Origin: Macrothele yani
Lineage: Eukaryota > Arthropoda > Arachnida > Araneae > Macrothelidae
Reading direction: 5' to 3'
Assembly: GCA_039090855.1 (NCBI GenBank)
Contig: CM076999.1
Span: 117,241,072 to 117,305,071 of the forward strand
Length of the DNA: 64,000 nucleotides
Below are positions 24,110 to 34,600 of the stretch, piece after piece (positions within the stretch are counted from its first letter, which is position 1; every line of letters begins with the position of its first letter). A program made the translations under genes and the position numbers. Under the pieces are notes generated by a model. The model was not told the origin of the DNA. It did not search any database and worked only from the letters and a program-made list of their open reading frames with translations.

Positions 24110-24400
24110 CTAAATTGTGTGAAGAATAGGAATGGAGAAATGATATGGGAGCCCAATGAGCTGAGTGAAAGTTAGGATGCATACTTCTGTGAGTTGTTAG
24201 AACATGAAAGCAAACACGATTTTGAGGCAGAAGCAGATGCCATCACAGTGAGAAAAGATAGCACAAGAGAGATTTCAAGAGAAGAAGTGTGTAAAGCTCT
24301 AAAATATCTTTGAATAGTAGGCTACATAAGTAGATGTCCTAACTGCTGAGATGTTAAAATATGGCAGTGACTCTGTAATTGACTGGTTAACTGAAATTTG
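24110..24400 (+). mobile_element. Family-2 LINE, internal fragment
   Basis: Matches the region between endonuclease and RT of the 34882-38131 copy: NRNGEMIWEPNELSES, a stop, then SREEVCKAL and AEMLKYGSDSVIDWLTEI in shifted frames. Both ends are truncated. It is joined directly to a TIR/tRNA-type element at about 24410. Confidence 0.8.
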
Positions 24401-24411
24401 ATAAATGTAAT

Positions 24412-24645
24412 TGTTGGCAAAAATGTGCCATATTTTCACTGTTTCTCTATAGCAAATCCTTCAGGAAATTTTAAAATTACATTGCCCTGGAACGGGAATC
24501 AAAACTGCATCTCCCAATTTCTGTTTCATGGTATCCATTATATCACCCATATAATGGATACCATGCTCAAACAGAAATGTAATTTGCAGGACAAGGAAGT
24601 TCCAAACAACTGAAGTGGTAGCTTAGAAATCTGAGAACCATTTAT
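24412..24645. mobile_element. TIR/tRNA-core element, copy with internal hairpin
   Basis: Left TIR (GCCATATTTTCACTGTTTCT) and minus-strand B box (GTTTTGATTCCCGTTCC) match the copy at 3984. In the middle CATGGTATCCATTATAT / ATATAATGGATACCATG (24528-24566) forms a perfect 17-bp stem with loop CACCC, an inverted duplication of the A-box region. The right TIR is missing. Confidence 0.75.
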
Positions 24646-26179
24646 ATTGAAAATAAAAATGGGTGTGTTTGAAAAGGAAGTGTTTAGAAAAGTCATTAAG
24701 GCTCCGCTTCAAAACTTCACAAACCATCGCCAAAAATTTTAACTGGGCCATTCCTGCAGAATGGCCCAGTTTAAATTTATACAGGAAGATGACTCCCAAA
24801 TCCAGCATCTGCATGTTTCCTTTTGCAAGCCACATTATGTCCAAACAAACCACGCCTGAACTTAGTTCTTCACACACGTGCTATCTATTTATAGTAACTC
24901 TGTGACGTAATACCTGCAACACCTGTGGGTGGTTCTATTCCGCTGTGGTGGGGGCCTGTCTCCACCACTAGTCTGCACCGGACCTTTCATTCGCACGTAT
25001 CCAATAGTTTGCTGAAATATGGGTCACAAACAGTATTCATTGAATGCTTTGGTCAGTTGCTGCCCTCAAAAAGCCTTGTTTCTCTATACAAGCCTCCTCA
25101 GAGGACAGCAATCTCATCTCTGACAGATTGTCGTCACACCACAATTATGCCCCTTAGATAAGTAATGGTAGGTTATTTTTCACTAATTATAGACTCAGGT
25201 TATCTCACCTTTTGTGAAACCACTCAGTTTTCAAAATATTTGCTCTAGCCAGACAGGCACCCACAATAAGCCCATTATTAAACTCTGAAAGATCCTTAGT
25301 TTTCTCACTGTGATCAACACTACTGATGATTACGGATGAGCAGCAGTCTTAAATAGGTGCCTAAATCACGTGGGGACGCTTATGATCACGTATTTTGTGT
25401 ATACTTAGCATTAAGTGACACTTACATACATCTGCATAAAGGTTTTTAATTCTGTTGCCGGTGTGTGTAGATTTTTGAGGTTCCCGTGATTTATACCAGA
25501 ATTTGACATTGGGCAGTGGTATTTAAAAACATAGCATTCCCTGCTTTAAACTACATTTGGGATGTTGCATCTAATTGCTTGTAGCATTTGTTTTTCCTGA
25601 TCAAAGTTGCTAATGCGTTATTTCTTATCAACAGCAACTAAATTGAACAATCATATCCCACCCCCTTTTGAATTGAACTAATAAAATAGAAAATATTATC
25701 AAACACTATTCTGTGGATTGGATTTGACTTAAGAGAATCTTATCTTTTTTAAAGTCTCCACATAAATTGCTAATACAGGTTTTACATTTTTGTAATATTT
25801 AATTTCAAAGACATGTTTTATGTGCTAGTTGCTGAAGAACTTTTAGTGCATAATTCCACATTAAATCACCTTGGCGTGTTATAATGGGTATGATTCCCAA
25901 CCCCTGAACTGAAGAGTTCAATTCCATCAGAATGTGTAATTAGACCCACTGCAGGAATGAAAATCAGCTTATAGAAATGGGCTTTTAATGCTACCCTAGA
26001 TTTGTAGCATTTCATGGCTCATGATCATATGTAGAGGATTTTAGGAAGGGAGTGTCTGACCCCAGATCTTAAACAACCCTTAGAAATAGGAAACTAGGAG
26101 AATTGGGCTAGAGTGCCCGATAGGAAAGTAACATGGAAGCAAAGTAGAAAGGGAGAGGAAGACTCCTTATTTATTATCA
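24646..26179. other. Intron, nothing firmly recognised
   Basis: The only structure noted is a short inverted repeat at 24746-24775 (ACTGGGCCATTC / GAATGGCCCAGT). Small open frames (24663, 24925) show no domain. Confidence 0.5.
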
Positions 26180-26332
26180 GGGCGGCCAGTACTCGGCGTC
26201 CGGCGGCTTAACGTGCCCATCCGATGCACGGTGGATATTTAGTGGATCCAGCGTTCGTACCTGCCTGGGAGCGAACCTGTGGTCCTTTCCATGGCAGTCA
26301 CGAACATTGCCCACTAGGCCACCCGCGGCCAC
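26180..26332 (-). mobile_element. Second tRNA-derived SINE family
   Basis: On the minus strand GGCCGCGGGTGGCCTAGTGG is followed by an A-box-like GGCCTAGTGGGC and, about 40 bp on, a B box CAGGTTCGCTCCCAGG. It is GC-rich compared with the surrounding intron. It shares no body sequence with the 28175 family. A single copy is in the window. Confidence 0.65.
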
Positions 26333-26591
26333 AACATTTCAAGGCTAATTTGCTATGTACGTTTATCAGGTTGTCATGCATTTTATTTTGTCCATTGCTG
26401 ATGCAGCCAAAATAATTATTTTGTTTTCTTTTACTTCGTAAACATTGTAGAAATGGTATTGATATCTTAAGAAACAAATGTTTTTTCATCTTAAACAAAT
26501 CAAAAGAACATGTAATGAAAATGATTTAGTGTATATCTGAACTGTTAATTATTCATGGACTGTTTTGCTAATTCAGTTTTCCACTTTCCAG

Positions 26592-26645
26592 ACATTTCAT
26601 TGTTCTCATAGCAACTGCTGCCACAAAAGAGCATCATTTAAAATG
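26592..26645 (+). CDS. PAP: Poly(A) polymerase exon (RNA-binding domain start)
   Basis: Acceptor CCACTTTCCAG ends at 26591 and donor GTAAGT begins at 26646. The first base A completes a Lys codon from the previous exon, then 17 codons follow, HFIVLIATAATKEHHLK, and TG is left over. The hydrophobic strand H-(F/Y)-I-V-L-x-A-x-A is the first beta strand of the PAP RNA-binding (ferredoxin-like) domain. The leftover TG becomes Trp with the G of the exon at 38304. The following intron is the longest here (11.7 kb) because it received the nested LINEs. Confidence 0.94.
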
Positions 26646-26905
26646 GTAAGTGTTACAATATGAAACACTTAATTTTGTGTTACTGTTTGATTTCATTGTG
26701 TAATTTGTGTTTTGATTCTTATTGAAATGTGTGCTAGGTGTTGTAAATCATATCTCTCTTTCTCTCTCTCTCTCACTCACGCACACACTCACTCCACTCC
26801 AGCCCATCCCTCTCTGATATAAAATAACCTAATACATAAAAAAGATAAAATATGCAAATCATTGAAGTATCATCAATCATTTAGCACTGCACAAGAGTAA
26901 TATTA

Positions 26906-27152
26906 TACACCCATGAGCCATTACATTATGACCACATGCCTAACAAGCTGTAGGATATCATTTAGGCTGCAAAACAGCGGCCACTCAGCGAGGCATCGAT
27001 TTGATGAGGTGGTGATAAGTATCGTGTGGTATCTAGTATTATAATATCAATAGCAGGTCCTCCAGTTCATGTACATTTTGGGGTGGGGGCGTTTTAGCGC
27101 GAACCCGCTTTTCCAAATCCAATCACAAATGTTTGATTCGATTCATGTCATA
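26906..27152 (-). mobile_element. Tc1-like (DD36E) transposon, 3'-end fragment
   Basis: The end motif ATGAGCCATTACATTATGACC at its left edge is the inverted form of the right terminus of copy 2, and the following bases match the transposase 3' end on the minus strand up to the NSPDMN region near 27150. Only the last quarter of the element survives. Confidence 0.8.
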
Positions 27153-27662
27153 TGACTGTAGTTATTAACAACTAAATGCCATTGTTGGATTACGTGGTTA
27201 TCATAACGTTTTAGTATATTGTCAGAGTATAAATACTCGTGCTTTAATTTACTGTTTCACACGTTAATATCGGTTTTAATTGTCAAGAATCAAAGTTGTA
27301 CTTCATCATTTCCAGAAATTTTGTGATAAACATAAGTTTGATGTTATTATTTACTGTCCTTTGGTAATAGGCTTAATAGTTATGGTTCTCGATGTCATTG
27401 AATTTAAGTGTTTCTTTTTAGCCAAAGAACAGTTAATGGTTACCTTGATGAAATCCAGGAATGTGAAGCATTGGCATCATCTTCTTAACATATTATTTCT
27501 CATGCCAGTTTCAGCTTTTGATATATAAGCCTTCTTCAGTGAGTTTTTTTGTGCTATTATTTTATGACGATGATGGGCAAAACACGTAACAATATTAACA
27601 AATAAAGGTAACTTGATCACGCTAGTTACGTTAAATGAAAACTTTTACAAAAAGTTCGTAAG

Positions 27663-27704
27663 TTGGAAGCTTTCGACCTTATCTTAGGTCTTCATCACGC
27701 CAAT
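27663..27704 (-). ncRNA. Hammerhead-like ribozyme motif, Penelope copy 1
   Basis: On the minus strand: stem I TTGG, core C(G)TGATGA, stem II GACC/GGTC with loop TAAGATAA, GAAA, a tiny palindromic stem III (AGCT), U-H site, and stem I partner CCAA. An extra G interrupts the CTGATGA core, so this copy may be inactive. Minimal hammerheads with very short stem III are known from Penelope-like elements; folding and cleavage are inferred. Confidence 0.6.
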
Positions 27705-28174
27705 GGAGGACTAAGATTGTTGCCAGATTCTACATTTGAATTTTTCCTATTTTTGTTGCCAAAACTTAGAATTGATCTCCAGATCATCGGAATGTAGAGA
27801 GGAGATTCGGAATTGCAAGTCATTGAGTTGAAAATAATTTCTAGGCTTTCACGGTAACGGAGGGCAAAACGATTGTCAAAAGAAGCAATTTGTTTTGCTT
27901 CGTTCCAGTGGGGAACTGCAGAAGTGTCTTCCATTGTTAAAATAGACAAGGTAGTATTAGGATTGGCTTTCAAAACATCTTTTTTATGTTCCAAAATTCT
28001 ATGGCTAATGCTCCTGTATGTGCTTCCAATGTATAAGTTATCCCCAGTAGAAGAAGAGATAGGAATGCAGTAAACTCCTGGGAGGTTCAGGCTTTCAACT
28101 TTATCCCTATCCCTTTGTAGAAGTTTCAAGATGTTTTGGGGTAGATTTAATGGCAAGAGGGTAACCAAAATTTC
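27695..28174 (-). pseudogene. Penelope-like element C-terminus: GIY-YIG endonuclease
   Basis: The minus strand is open and shows the GIY-YIG nuclease core: GVYCIPISSS, NLYIGSTYRSISHRILEHKK (Tyr, Arg and His of the module) and RESLEIIFN with the metal-binding Glu. Penelope-like retroelements carry this domain after the reverse transcriptase. The first 15 codons of the apparent ORF (28219-28175) come from an inserted SINE, so they are not native. The TGA stop at 27695 falls inside the hammerhead-like motif that follows. Confidence 0.88.
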
Positions 28175-28396
28175 GCTGCCCCGGTGGCGGAGTGATCTAA
28201 GGCGCTGGCCTATGATCATTTTGTCCGTAAGGGGTCCGGGTTCGAATCCCGGTCAGGCATGGATGTTGTGTTTGTCTTACGGCACTGGCTCTCTCCCTTC
28301 CCTGGAACCAGTGACCCTAAATTAGGGACGGGCGACTGCTTATAGCCCATTGAGTTGCTCACGGTGGTCGTTAAACCTCCAAAAAAAAAAAAAAAA
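28175..28396 (+). mobile_element. tRNA-derived SINE inserted in Penelope-like element
   Basis: The head is tRNA-like: A box GGCGGAGTGATCTAAGGCGC and B box GGGTTCGAATCCCGG, correctly spaced for internal pol III initiation. The body includes CACTGGCTCTCTCCCTTCCC and ACCCTAAATTAGGGACGGGC and the tail is poly(A). AAAATTTC (28167-28174) and AAAACTTC (28393-28400) look like the target duplication, since the uninterrupted Penelope sequence at 29087-29107 reads GAAGTTTTGG. Too degenerate at the acceptor end and too long to be a tRNA gene. Confidence 0.9.
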
Positions 28397-28619
28397 CTTC
28401 TAAAAAGAATCTGTAACTTATAAGCATAGGAAGGATGGTAAGGAACAGAACCACAGAATTTCAGGTCTTATTTCTTATGAAGGAGGAGGCATTCGATTTT
28501 CGAATGGTTTTCATATTTCTTTATGAGGGAGTTGACTGTAAGAGCAGGGAAACCATGGGAGAGGGCTATTGTAGAAATTTTGGAAAGTTCTTCTTGAAGA
28601 GAGAGTTGGTTGTTGCAAA
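28397..28619 (-). mobile_element. Penelope-like element, inverted partial copy (minus arm)
   Basis: Reverse complement of 28875-29097 almost base for base; it continues the minus-strand element at 27663-28174 across the SINE. It encodes the thumb region that precedes the GIY-YIG domain (QEELSKISTIALSHGF equivalent). Confidence 0.85.
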
Positions 28620-28654
28620 GAGTCTGAACTACAGACACTGATCAACTCCATTAC

Positions 28655-29172
28655 AGAAAAATTTCCTTCCATTAATCTCACTATATCTAAGGAAGTAAAC
28701 CACAAATTTGATTTCCTGGATGTATCTATCTGCAGAAACGCTGATCTCTCTATTACTCGTTCCGTCTATCGTAAACCTTCTGCGGCCACTAACATCATTC
28801 CCTACAAATCTTTCACCCTGCATCGCTACAAGCTTGCAGCATTAAAGTCCTACATCCACAGGGCTCATATCATTTGCAACAACCAACTCTCTCTTCAAGA
28901 AGAACTTTCCAAAATTTCTACAATAGCCCTCTCCCATGGTTTCCCTGCTGTTACTGTCAACTCCCTCATAAAGAAATATGAAAACCATTCGAAAATCGAA
29001 TGCCTCCTCCTTCATAAGAAAGAAGACCTGAAATTCTGTGGTTCTGTTCCTTACCATCCTTCCTATGCTTATAAGTTACAGATTCTTTTTAGAAGTTTTG
29101 GTTACCATCTTGCCATTAAATCTACCCCAAACATTGACCAATATAGCTCAGACCACTTTCTCTACTGGTGAG
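28655..29172 (+). pseudogene. Penelope-like reverse transcriptase C-terminal part (plus arm)
   Basis: Open + strand frame without ATG: KFDFLDVSICRN (FLD motif of Penelope RTs), RSVYRKPSATNIIPYKSFTL, HRYKLAALKSYIHRA, EDLKFCGSVPYHPSYAY. It ends at TGA 29170-29172. Similarity to the minus arm stops at CCCCAAACATT (29135). Together with 28397-28619 it forms a palindrome with 223-bp arms and a roughly 255-bp unique spacer, consistent with the inverted, partial copies common in this class. Confidence 0.8.
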
Positions 29173-29280
29173 CATGTATACAGAATTCTTTGTTTTACAG
29201 AACCTGGGCTCCGATGCATTTTATCACAAGTCAAGCATCTGGTGTCCCCACAACTCGAAAACAGCAAAACTGGAAGGCAA

Positions 29281-29405
29281 CTACCCAGGTAGCACAGCCT
29301 TGTAATTTAACATTGGCCCAACACTGAGCCACCGTCTTCTATTCCTGAAAGACGGTGGCTCAGTGTTGGGCCAACGTTAAATTGCAGGCTGTGCTACCTG
29401 GGTAG
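29281..29405. repeat. Long hairpin (about 57-bp stem), MITE-like
   Basis: CTACCCAGGTAGCACAGCCT ... CACTGAGCCACCGTCTT pairs with AAGACGGTGGCTCAGTG ... AGGCTGTGCTACCTGGGTAG around a 10-nt loop, with only three or so mismatches. Length and near-perfect pairing fit a hairpin MITE; a small-RNA precursor is an alternative. Confidence 0.93.
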
Positions 29406-30739
29406 GTAATTCTATAAAACTATTTTTTGAAATTTATTAAGCGACAAACCACCAGGATCCAAGCAAGAAGTCAACTCCGGAATAAATAATGGAGACCATA
29501 ATATTTGCTGAGAATCGGACCCCTCTGCCTCAGGTCCCACTCCGGTACACAGTAGCTAACTTGTCGGCATGTACTCCCATGTATCGAGTACATCCGTGGG
29601 CCTTGTTAATCCACGCGATGCCCGATGTGGCATAACCAATTTATTTTACCTTAAAATTACTAAAATACCCGTCCCAATAAAGCTCGGTTACAAATGAAAT
29701 AAATTAATGAGAATGTTACGGTGAATCAAGAAACATGATAGTAAAACGACCTTAAGTAAAACCATGAATTAAAAAACAGATCATAAATAGTACCACTCAT
29801 GAGCGTAAGCAGCCCTACGAAGAAGTCTATAAATCAGTACACTAATATTGATACAAAAAATGAAAAAATATAGAACCAAGATATACCTTAAAATTAAAAC
29901 AACTCTAGAAAACAAGTGCCAAACACTGAAAATACCGTAACAGAGGAAACAACTCACACCGCATATTAGAGGAACTCTAAACAGAGACGAGAATGAAAAC
30001 TGGAATTAACACTAGAATGGAAGGCCACGCAAGCAACAGACCAAACCTCTAGCAAATATATCACTTTAAACCCTAACAATACACTGAATGACAAGATACT
30101 AGATGCAACAAACTAACATACCAGGGTTCAGTAACATAAAAACCAAACTCTCAATGAAGTAGCAAAATTGTGTAACACACCAAACTTTTTGGCACTTGTA
30201 TGTTTCTGATTGCCGTGATCATACTTTCTTCCAACCCTCTCTCCTCTCATCCATTTTGGAAAGACTGAAATAAACTTTGTAAGGTTAAGGTTGGCAATAA
30301 CTACCAAAAAAAAAAAAAAAAAAGAGCGAGAAAGAGGGAGGTATGTGTGTGTGTTGCTTTTTCAAAGGTATTTTATATGCTGACACAAAAATTTAAGTTC
30401 AAAACCATTTGTAACTTAAAGTAAAAATTCACTGCAATGTATCACTTATAGCTATAATATTGCAGTTGCAAATGAATTCTTTTTTCATATATGTATGTAG
30501 CCTAATGACTGTACACTGATGCCTTAATTATGTTTTGACTACATTTTAATTTTTATAAGCAAGAAATACTGCCAAACATTTGATTTGCAAAGTATATGAA
30601 ATCCATATATAATTCTCATAATGAATCGGTTTTTAATTGATATGCTTGATGCATTTCATTAGTACGTTTGATACATTAGTCCGTATGACATATCAATTAT
30701 ACGTTCTCTGAACTTTTTTTACGGATTTCAATTCTTGGA
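29406..30739. other. Intron with C/A-biased unclassified segment
   Basis: From about 29440 to 30200 the + strand is conspicuously rich in A and C (for example AGAATCGGACCCCTCTGCCT, CCGTGGGCCTTGTTAATCCA) compared with its T-rich neighbours. No coding frame, tRNA, or mitochondrial gene could be recognised. It may be the untranslated part of a retroelement. A poly(A) run follows at 30304. Confidence 0.4.
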
Positions 30740-30845
30740 AGTTGGCAGGTCTGCTACATCACCCTGGAGCAGGAATCAAACCTGTATCTCGAGATTTCCA
30801 TTCTAGAATTGGAAGATGCTGATTGGATTCCCCCTCCAGGACAAC
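30740..30845. mobile_element. TIR/tRNA-core element, core fragment
   Basis: GTTGGCAGGTCTGCTACATC then ACCCTGGAGCAGGAATCAAA gives the minus-strand B box GGTTTGATTCCTGCTCC. The TIRs are not recognisable. Further scraps of the same end lie at 44465 and 44548 (TCACCCTGGAACAGAA). Confidence 0.55.
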
Positions 30846-31562
30846 ATATTTTTTAAGTCTTCTGATATGATTTTACATGGTGGACAGTAAAAACAATTCA
30901 TCATTCAGATTGTTCTACAAATAATGCCATTATAAACGAGTTCGACCTGTAGTATAGCAGATGGTTCATTTGTACTGAAAAAAAGTTAATAGTAGGTTAT
31001 TTTTGATCTGCTGAAGTATTATTAGTCACACAGTTAGGTATCATCCCTGTTAAAGATTTTTCTTCTGCACTGTGTTTGGACTGGTGTAATCTGACACTTT
31101 AGATTATTTCTTTCATGCCATTGTTCAAACTGTTTCTCCATCTTATGTGTGTCTTGCTTTACTTCACTTCTCTGATTTCATAACCATGATGCCTCTATAC
31201 CCTTCTTTCTTTCTCAGTATATATTCATACCATCACACACTTCTGCTTCTGAGGCCTTCATCAACACCTCTGTCACTTGACTGGTAGCTCTTTAACAAAA
31301 GCTCATGAGTTTTTGGTCAGTATGCAATGGAAAACTACTGATACAGATTAATCAGTGTTGTTTACCCAGATGTTGGATGTTCTACAAATTTAAAAGCAGG
31401 TCAATTAGATAATTTTAAGAGCAGGTCAATTAGATATTTCAAACATTCTGGGGAGTTAAGCAATGCAAATAAAATCTCTGATGTGGTACATACCAAAATG
31501 ATGTTTCTTCAAAAAATAAAAAAATATATATATTATTTATTTACTTATTTACGGTATATTTC

Positions 31563-31649
31563 TTTTTCTTGTTTTAGTTATGGTTTATTAGAATCTGAAG
31601 CAATGATTTTTTTGAATTACACATGTGTAAAAAAGCATCCACATAAGGA
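31563..31649 (+). pseudogene. Decayed duplicate of poly(A) polymerase exon 38304 (relic 1)
   Basis: A pyrimidine tract and acceptor-like TTGTTTTAG are followed by TATGGTTTATTAGAATCTG, close to the true exon start CATGGTTTGGTAGAATCTA. Further on, AAAAAAGCATCCACATA resembles relic 2 (AAAAAGGCATCCATATG). Read as an exon it gives YGLLES, then loses the family pattern. It lies at the left edge of the LINE insertion; before that insertion it would have been roughly 140 bp upstream of relic 2. Chance similarity is possible. Confidence 0.4.
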
Positions 31650-31681
31650 TAACTACAAATTACATACATACATGCATACAT

Positions 31682-34600
31682 CATCATCATCATCATCATC
31701 ATTGTCAACCATTATCAATCCACTGCTGGACGAAGGTCTCCCCAAGTTTCCTCCACAACAGTCTGTCTTGTGTCAGTCTCCTCCATGTCACTCCCGCATA
31801 CTTTCGAATTTCATCCACCCATCTCCCATGTGCTCTTCCTCTGGGTCTTTTCCTGTTCCTTGGAATCCAATCTAAAATTTCAGCTGTCCATCGATGGTCT
31901 GTTCTTCTGGCAGTATGTCCAGCCCATTGCCATTTCAGGGATTTAACTCTGATCATGATGTCTTCCACTCTTGTCATTTTTCGGATTCCACGAGTTCCTC
32001 TTCTTATCTCTCCTGGTTACACAAAGCATACACCTCTCCATGCTTCTTTGAGTTGTCTGCAGCCTTTGTATGTCTCTTTTAGTTAAGGTCCACGTCTCTG
32101 CACCATATGTAAGCACTGGAAGGATGCATTGATCAAACACTTTTCTTTTAAGACATAATGGCATATTGCTCTTGAAAATTACGCTGTTTCTTCCAAAAGC
32201 TCTCCAGGCAAGTTTTGTATGTCGATTAATTTCTTCATCAATGTGACCCTCACTTGATATCTGCTGCCCAAGATAAACGTACGTGTCTGTTGCAATCTCC
32301 AGCTTTTCTCCATCAATCGATAAATTTTCATTTCTTGTAAAAGCATTGAACATCACTTTTGTCTTCCGAAAGTTCATTTTTAATCCCACTTCTTTAGTCT
32401 TGTCAGCAAGTTCCTGGACCATACTCTGCAGCTCTGATGGGGTAGTTGCAAAAATGACTATGTCATCAGCAAAACGAAGGTGGGTTAGATAATCTCCATT
32501 AATCTTTATCCCTTTGTTTTCCCAGTTCAGTGATTGAAATACATTTTCCAATGTGGCATTAAAGAGCTTCGGAGATATGGTGTCACCTTGTCTCACTCCT
32601 TTTCCAATTTTTATGTGTGTTGTATTTTCAAACAGCCGAATCTTTGCACTTGCATTTTCATAGATGTTATTAATAATATTAATGTACGCATCTTCAATAC
32701 CGCAGGATTTCAGGGCCATTGTAACTGCTGATGGTTTCACTGAATCAAAGGCTTTTTCATAATCGATAAAAGCCATGCACAATGGAAGTTCATATTCCCT
32801 CGCTCTTTCAATTAGTTCTCTCAGTACGTGGATATGATCTATTGTGCTGTAGCAACTCCTGAATCCAGCTTGTTCTCTCGGTTGAGCCATGTCCAGTGTT
32901 ATCTTTAAACGGTGTGAAAGAACTTTAGTGAAGATTTTATAAACCACTGATAGGAGGCTGATAGGTCTGTAGTTCCTGAGATCCTCAATGTCACCTTTTT
33001 TATGTAGCAGGATCATTGTAGCATTGTTCCAATCCTCAGGAATCTTCCCTTCATTAAGGCATCGAGTGAAAATTTGGGCGAGTACTGTTTCGATTTCTCC
33101 ATTTGCTTCTTGTATGATGTCTACAGTAATTCCATCTTCTCCTGGAGCTTTTCCCTGCTTCATGTTCTTGATTGCATGTGCAACTTCTGCTGGGAGGACT
33201 GGAAGAACTCTGGTACTGGTACCTTTCATGATCTCTGGAGTACCTGTATCATCCCTTTCTTATAATTTGGAGTAGAAATCTTTCACTCTTGTCAAAATTT
33301 CGCCTCTATTTCTTGTTACAGAACCATCTTCTTTTCTCAGTGCCATAATCTGTTTTCTTCCCTTACTGAGATGTCCCTTTGCTATCTTTAGGCTTTGGTT
33401 GTTTTCAATTGCTTTCCTTACTATTTCACAGTTGAATTTCCTTACATCTTCAGTGATACTTTTTCGTACTGTCTTGCATAGCTCTATATATTCCACTTTG
33501 GAAGTCACATCATCTTTAGTTGTCCTCCTCTCTCTTCTTTTATGCATCAACATTTTGGTTTTTCCTGATAATTTGTTCACATGCAACTTGTTCTTAGACC
33601 CAGCTAATTTTGTTGCTGTTTCCATAAGAGCTTTGGTTACTTTTCTGTTAACTTCAGAAATATCCACCTCTTCCGATGTTAGGCCTTCTAAAGCAGAGAA
33701 TCTGTTCTTCAGTTCCAACTTGAAGGTATTATGGTGTTTTTTAAGGTTGGTTATGTCAATACATTTTGTTTGTCTTATGAGCTTGCTACGTTCGAGTTTA
33801 GTGTTGAGGTGCATCTTACATCTCACCAATCTATGGTCACTACCTGTGTTGAACTTGTTTAGCACACTGCAGTCTTCTATGACGAATTTTTTGTTACACA
33901 CAATAAAATCAATTTCACTTGTCATCCCATTTGGATGTCTCCATGTCCATTTCCTGTGTGGCTTTTTATTGAAAAAGGAGTTCAAGATGAAAAACCTTTC
34001 TGCCTCTGCAAACTCTACGAGAGTATTTCCATGCTGGCTTCTGTTGCCGTGACCGAATTTACCTACTGAAGTTTCATTCTGCTGCCGTTGCCCTATTTTT
34101 GCATTGAAATCTCCCATAATTATCTTCAAGTGCTGCTTACCTTTATTATTTAGATGACGAATTTCCTCATAAAATTCTTCAAATTCCTCTTCAGGATGAC
34201 TTGTGGTGGGTGCATAAGTTTGAATAATCTGAGCCTGGTATCTTCTCGAGAGTTGGATAACGAGTCGTGCAGCTCTGTCAGAGGAACTTTCAACTTCTAC
34301 AACTTTATCCTTCAGTTTCTTGTTTATTATAAATCCAACACCACTAGTTCTGCCAGTATCAGTCCCACAATAGTAGAAGAGATGTCCACTTTTCAGTTCA
34401 ATGAAATCTTCTCCTTTTCTCCTTACTTCACTTAGACCGACGATGTCCCACTTGATCCTTTGTAGTTCCTCTTCCAATTCAAGAAGCCTTGAATCAGAAG
34501 ATAGGGAGCGTCCATTATACGTAGCCAAGGTCAGCATCAGATGGCAGCCTAGTCCGGTCCTCCGGGGATTCTTAGCACCCTCTGCCTTCATGTCGCACTG

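Noticed and set aside
28175..28260. Genuine tRNA gene (A and B boxes present)
   Set aside because: The B box is followed by a SINE body and poly(A), the acceptor stem does not close, there is a target duplication, and related copies lie at 57405 and 19195.
29440..30200. Nuclear copy of mitochondrial DNA
   Set aside because: Composition is suggestive, but no mitochondrial rRNA, tRNA or protein segment could be read.
33399..34052. 217-codon plus-strand open frame
   Set aside because: It is the antisense shadow of the RTE endonuclease frame; its Leu/Ser/Phe-rich composition is what antisense of a charged protein gives.
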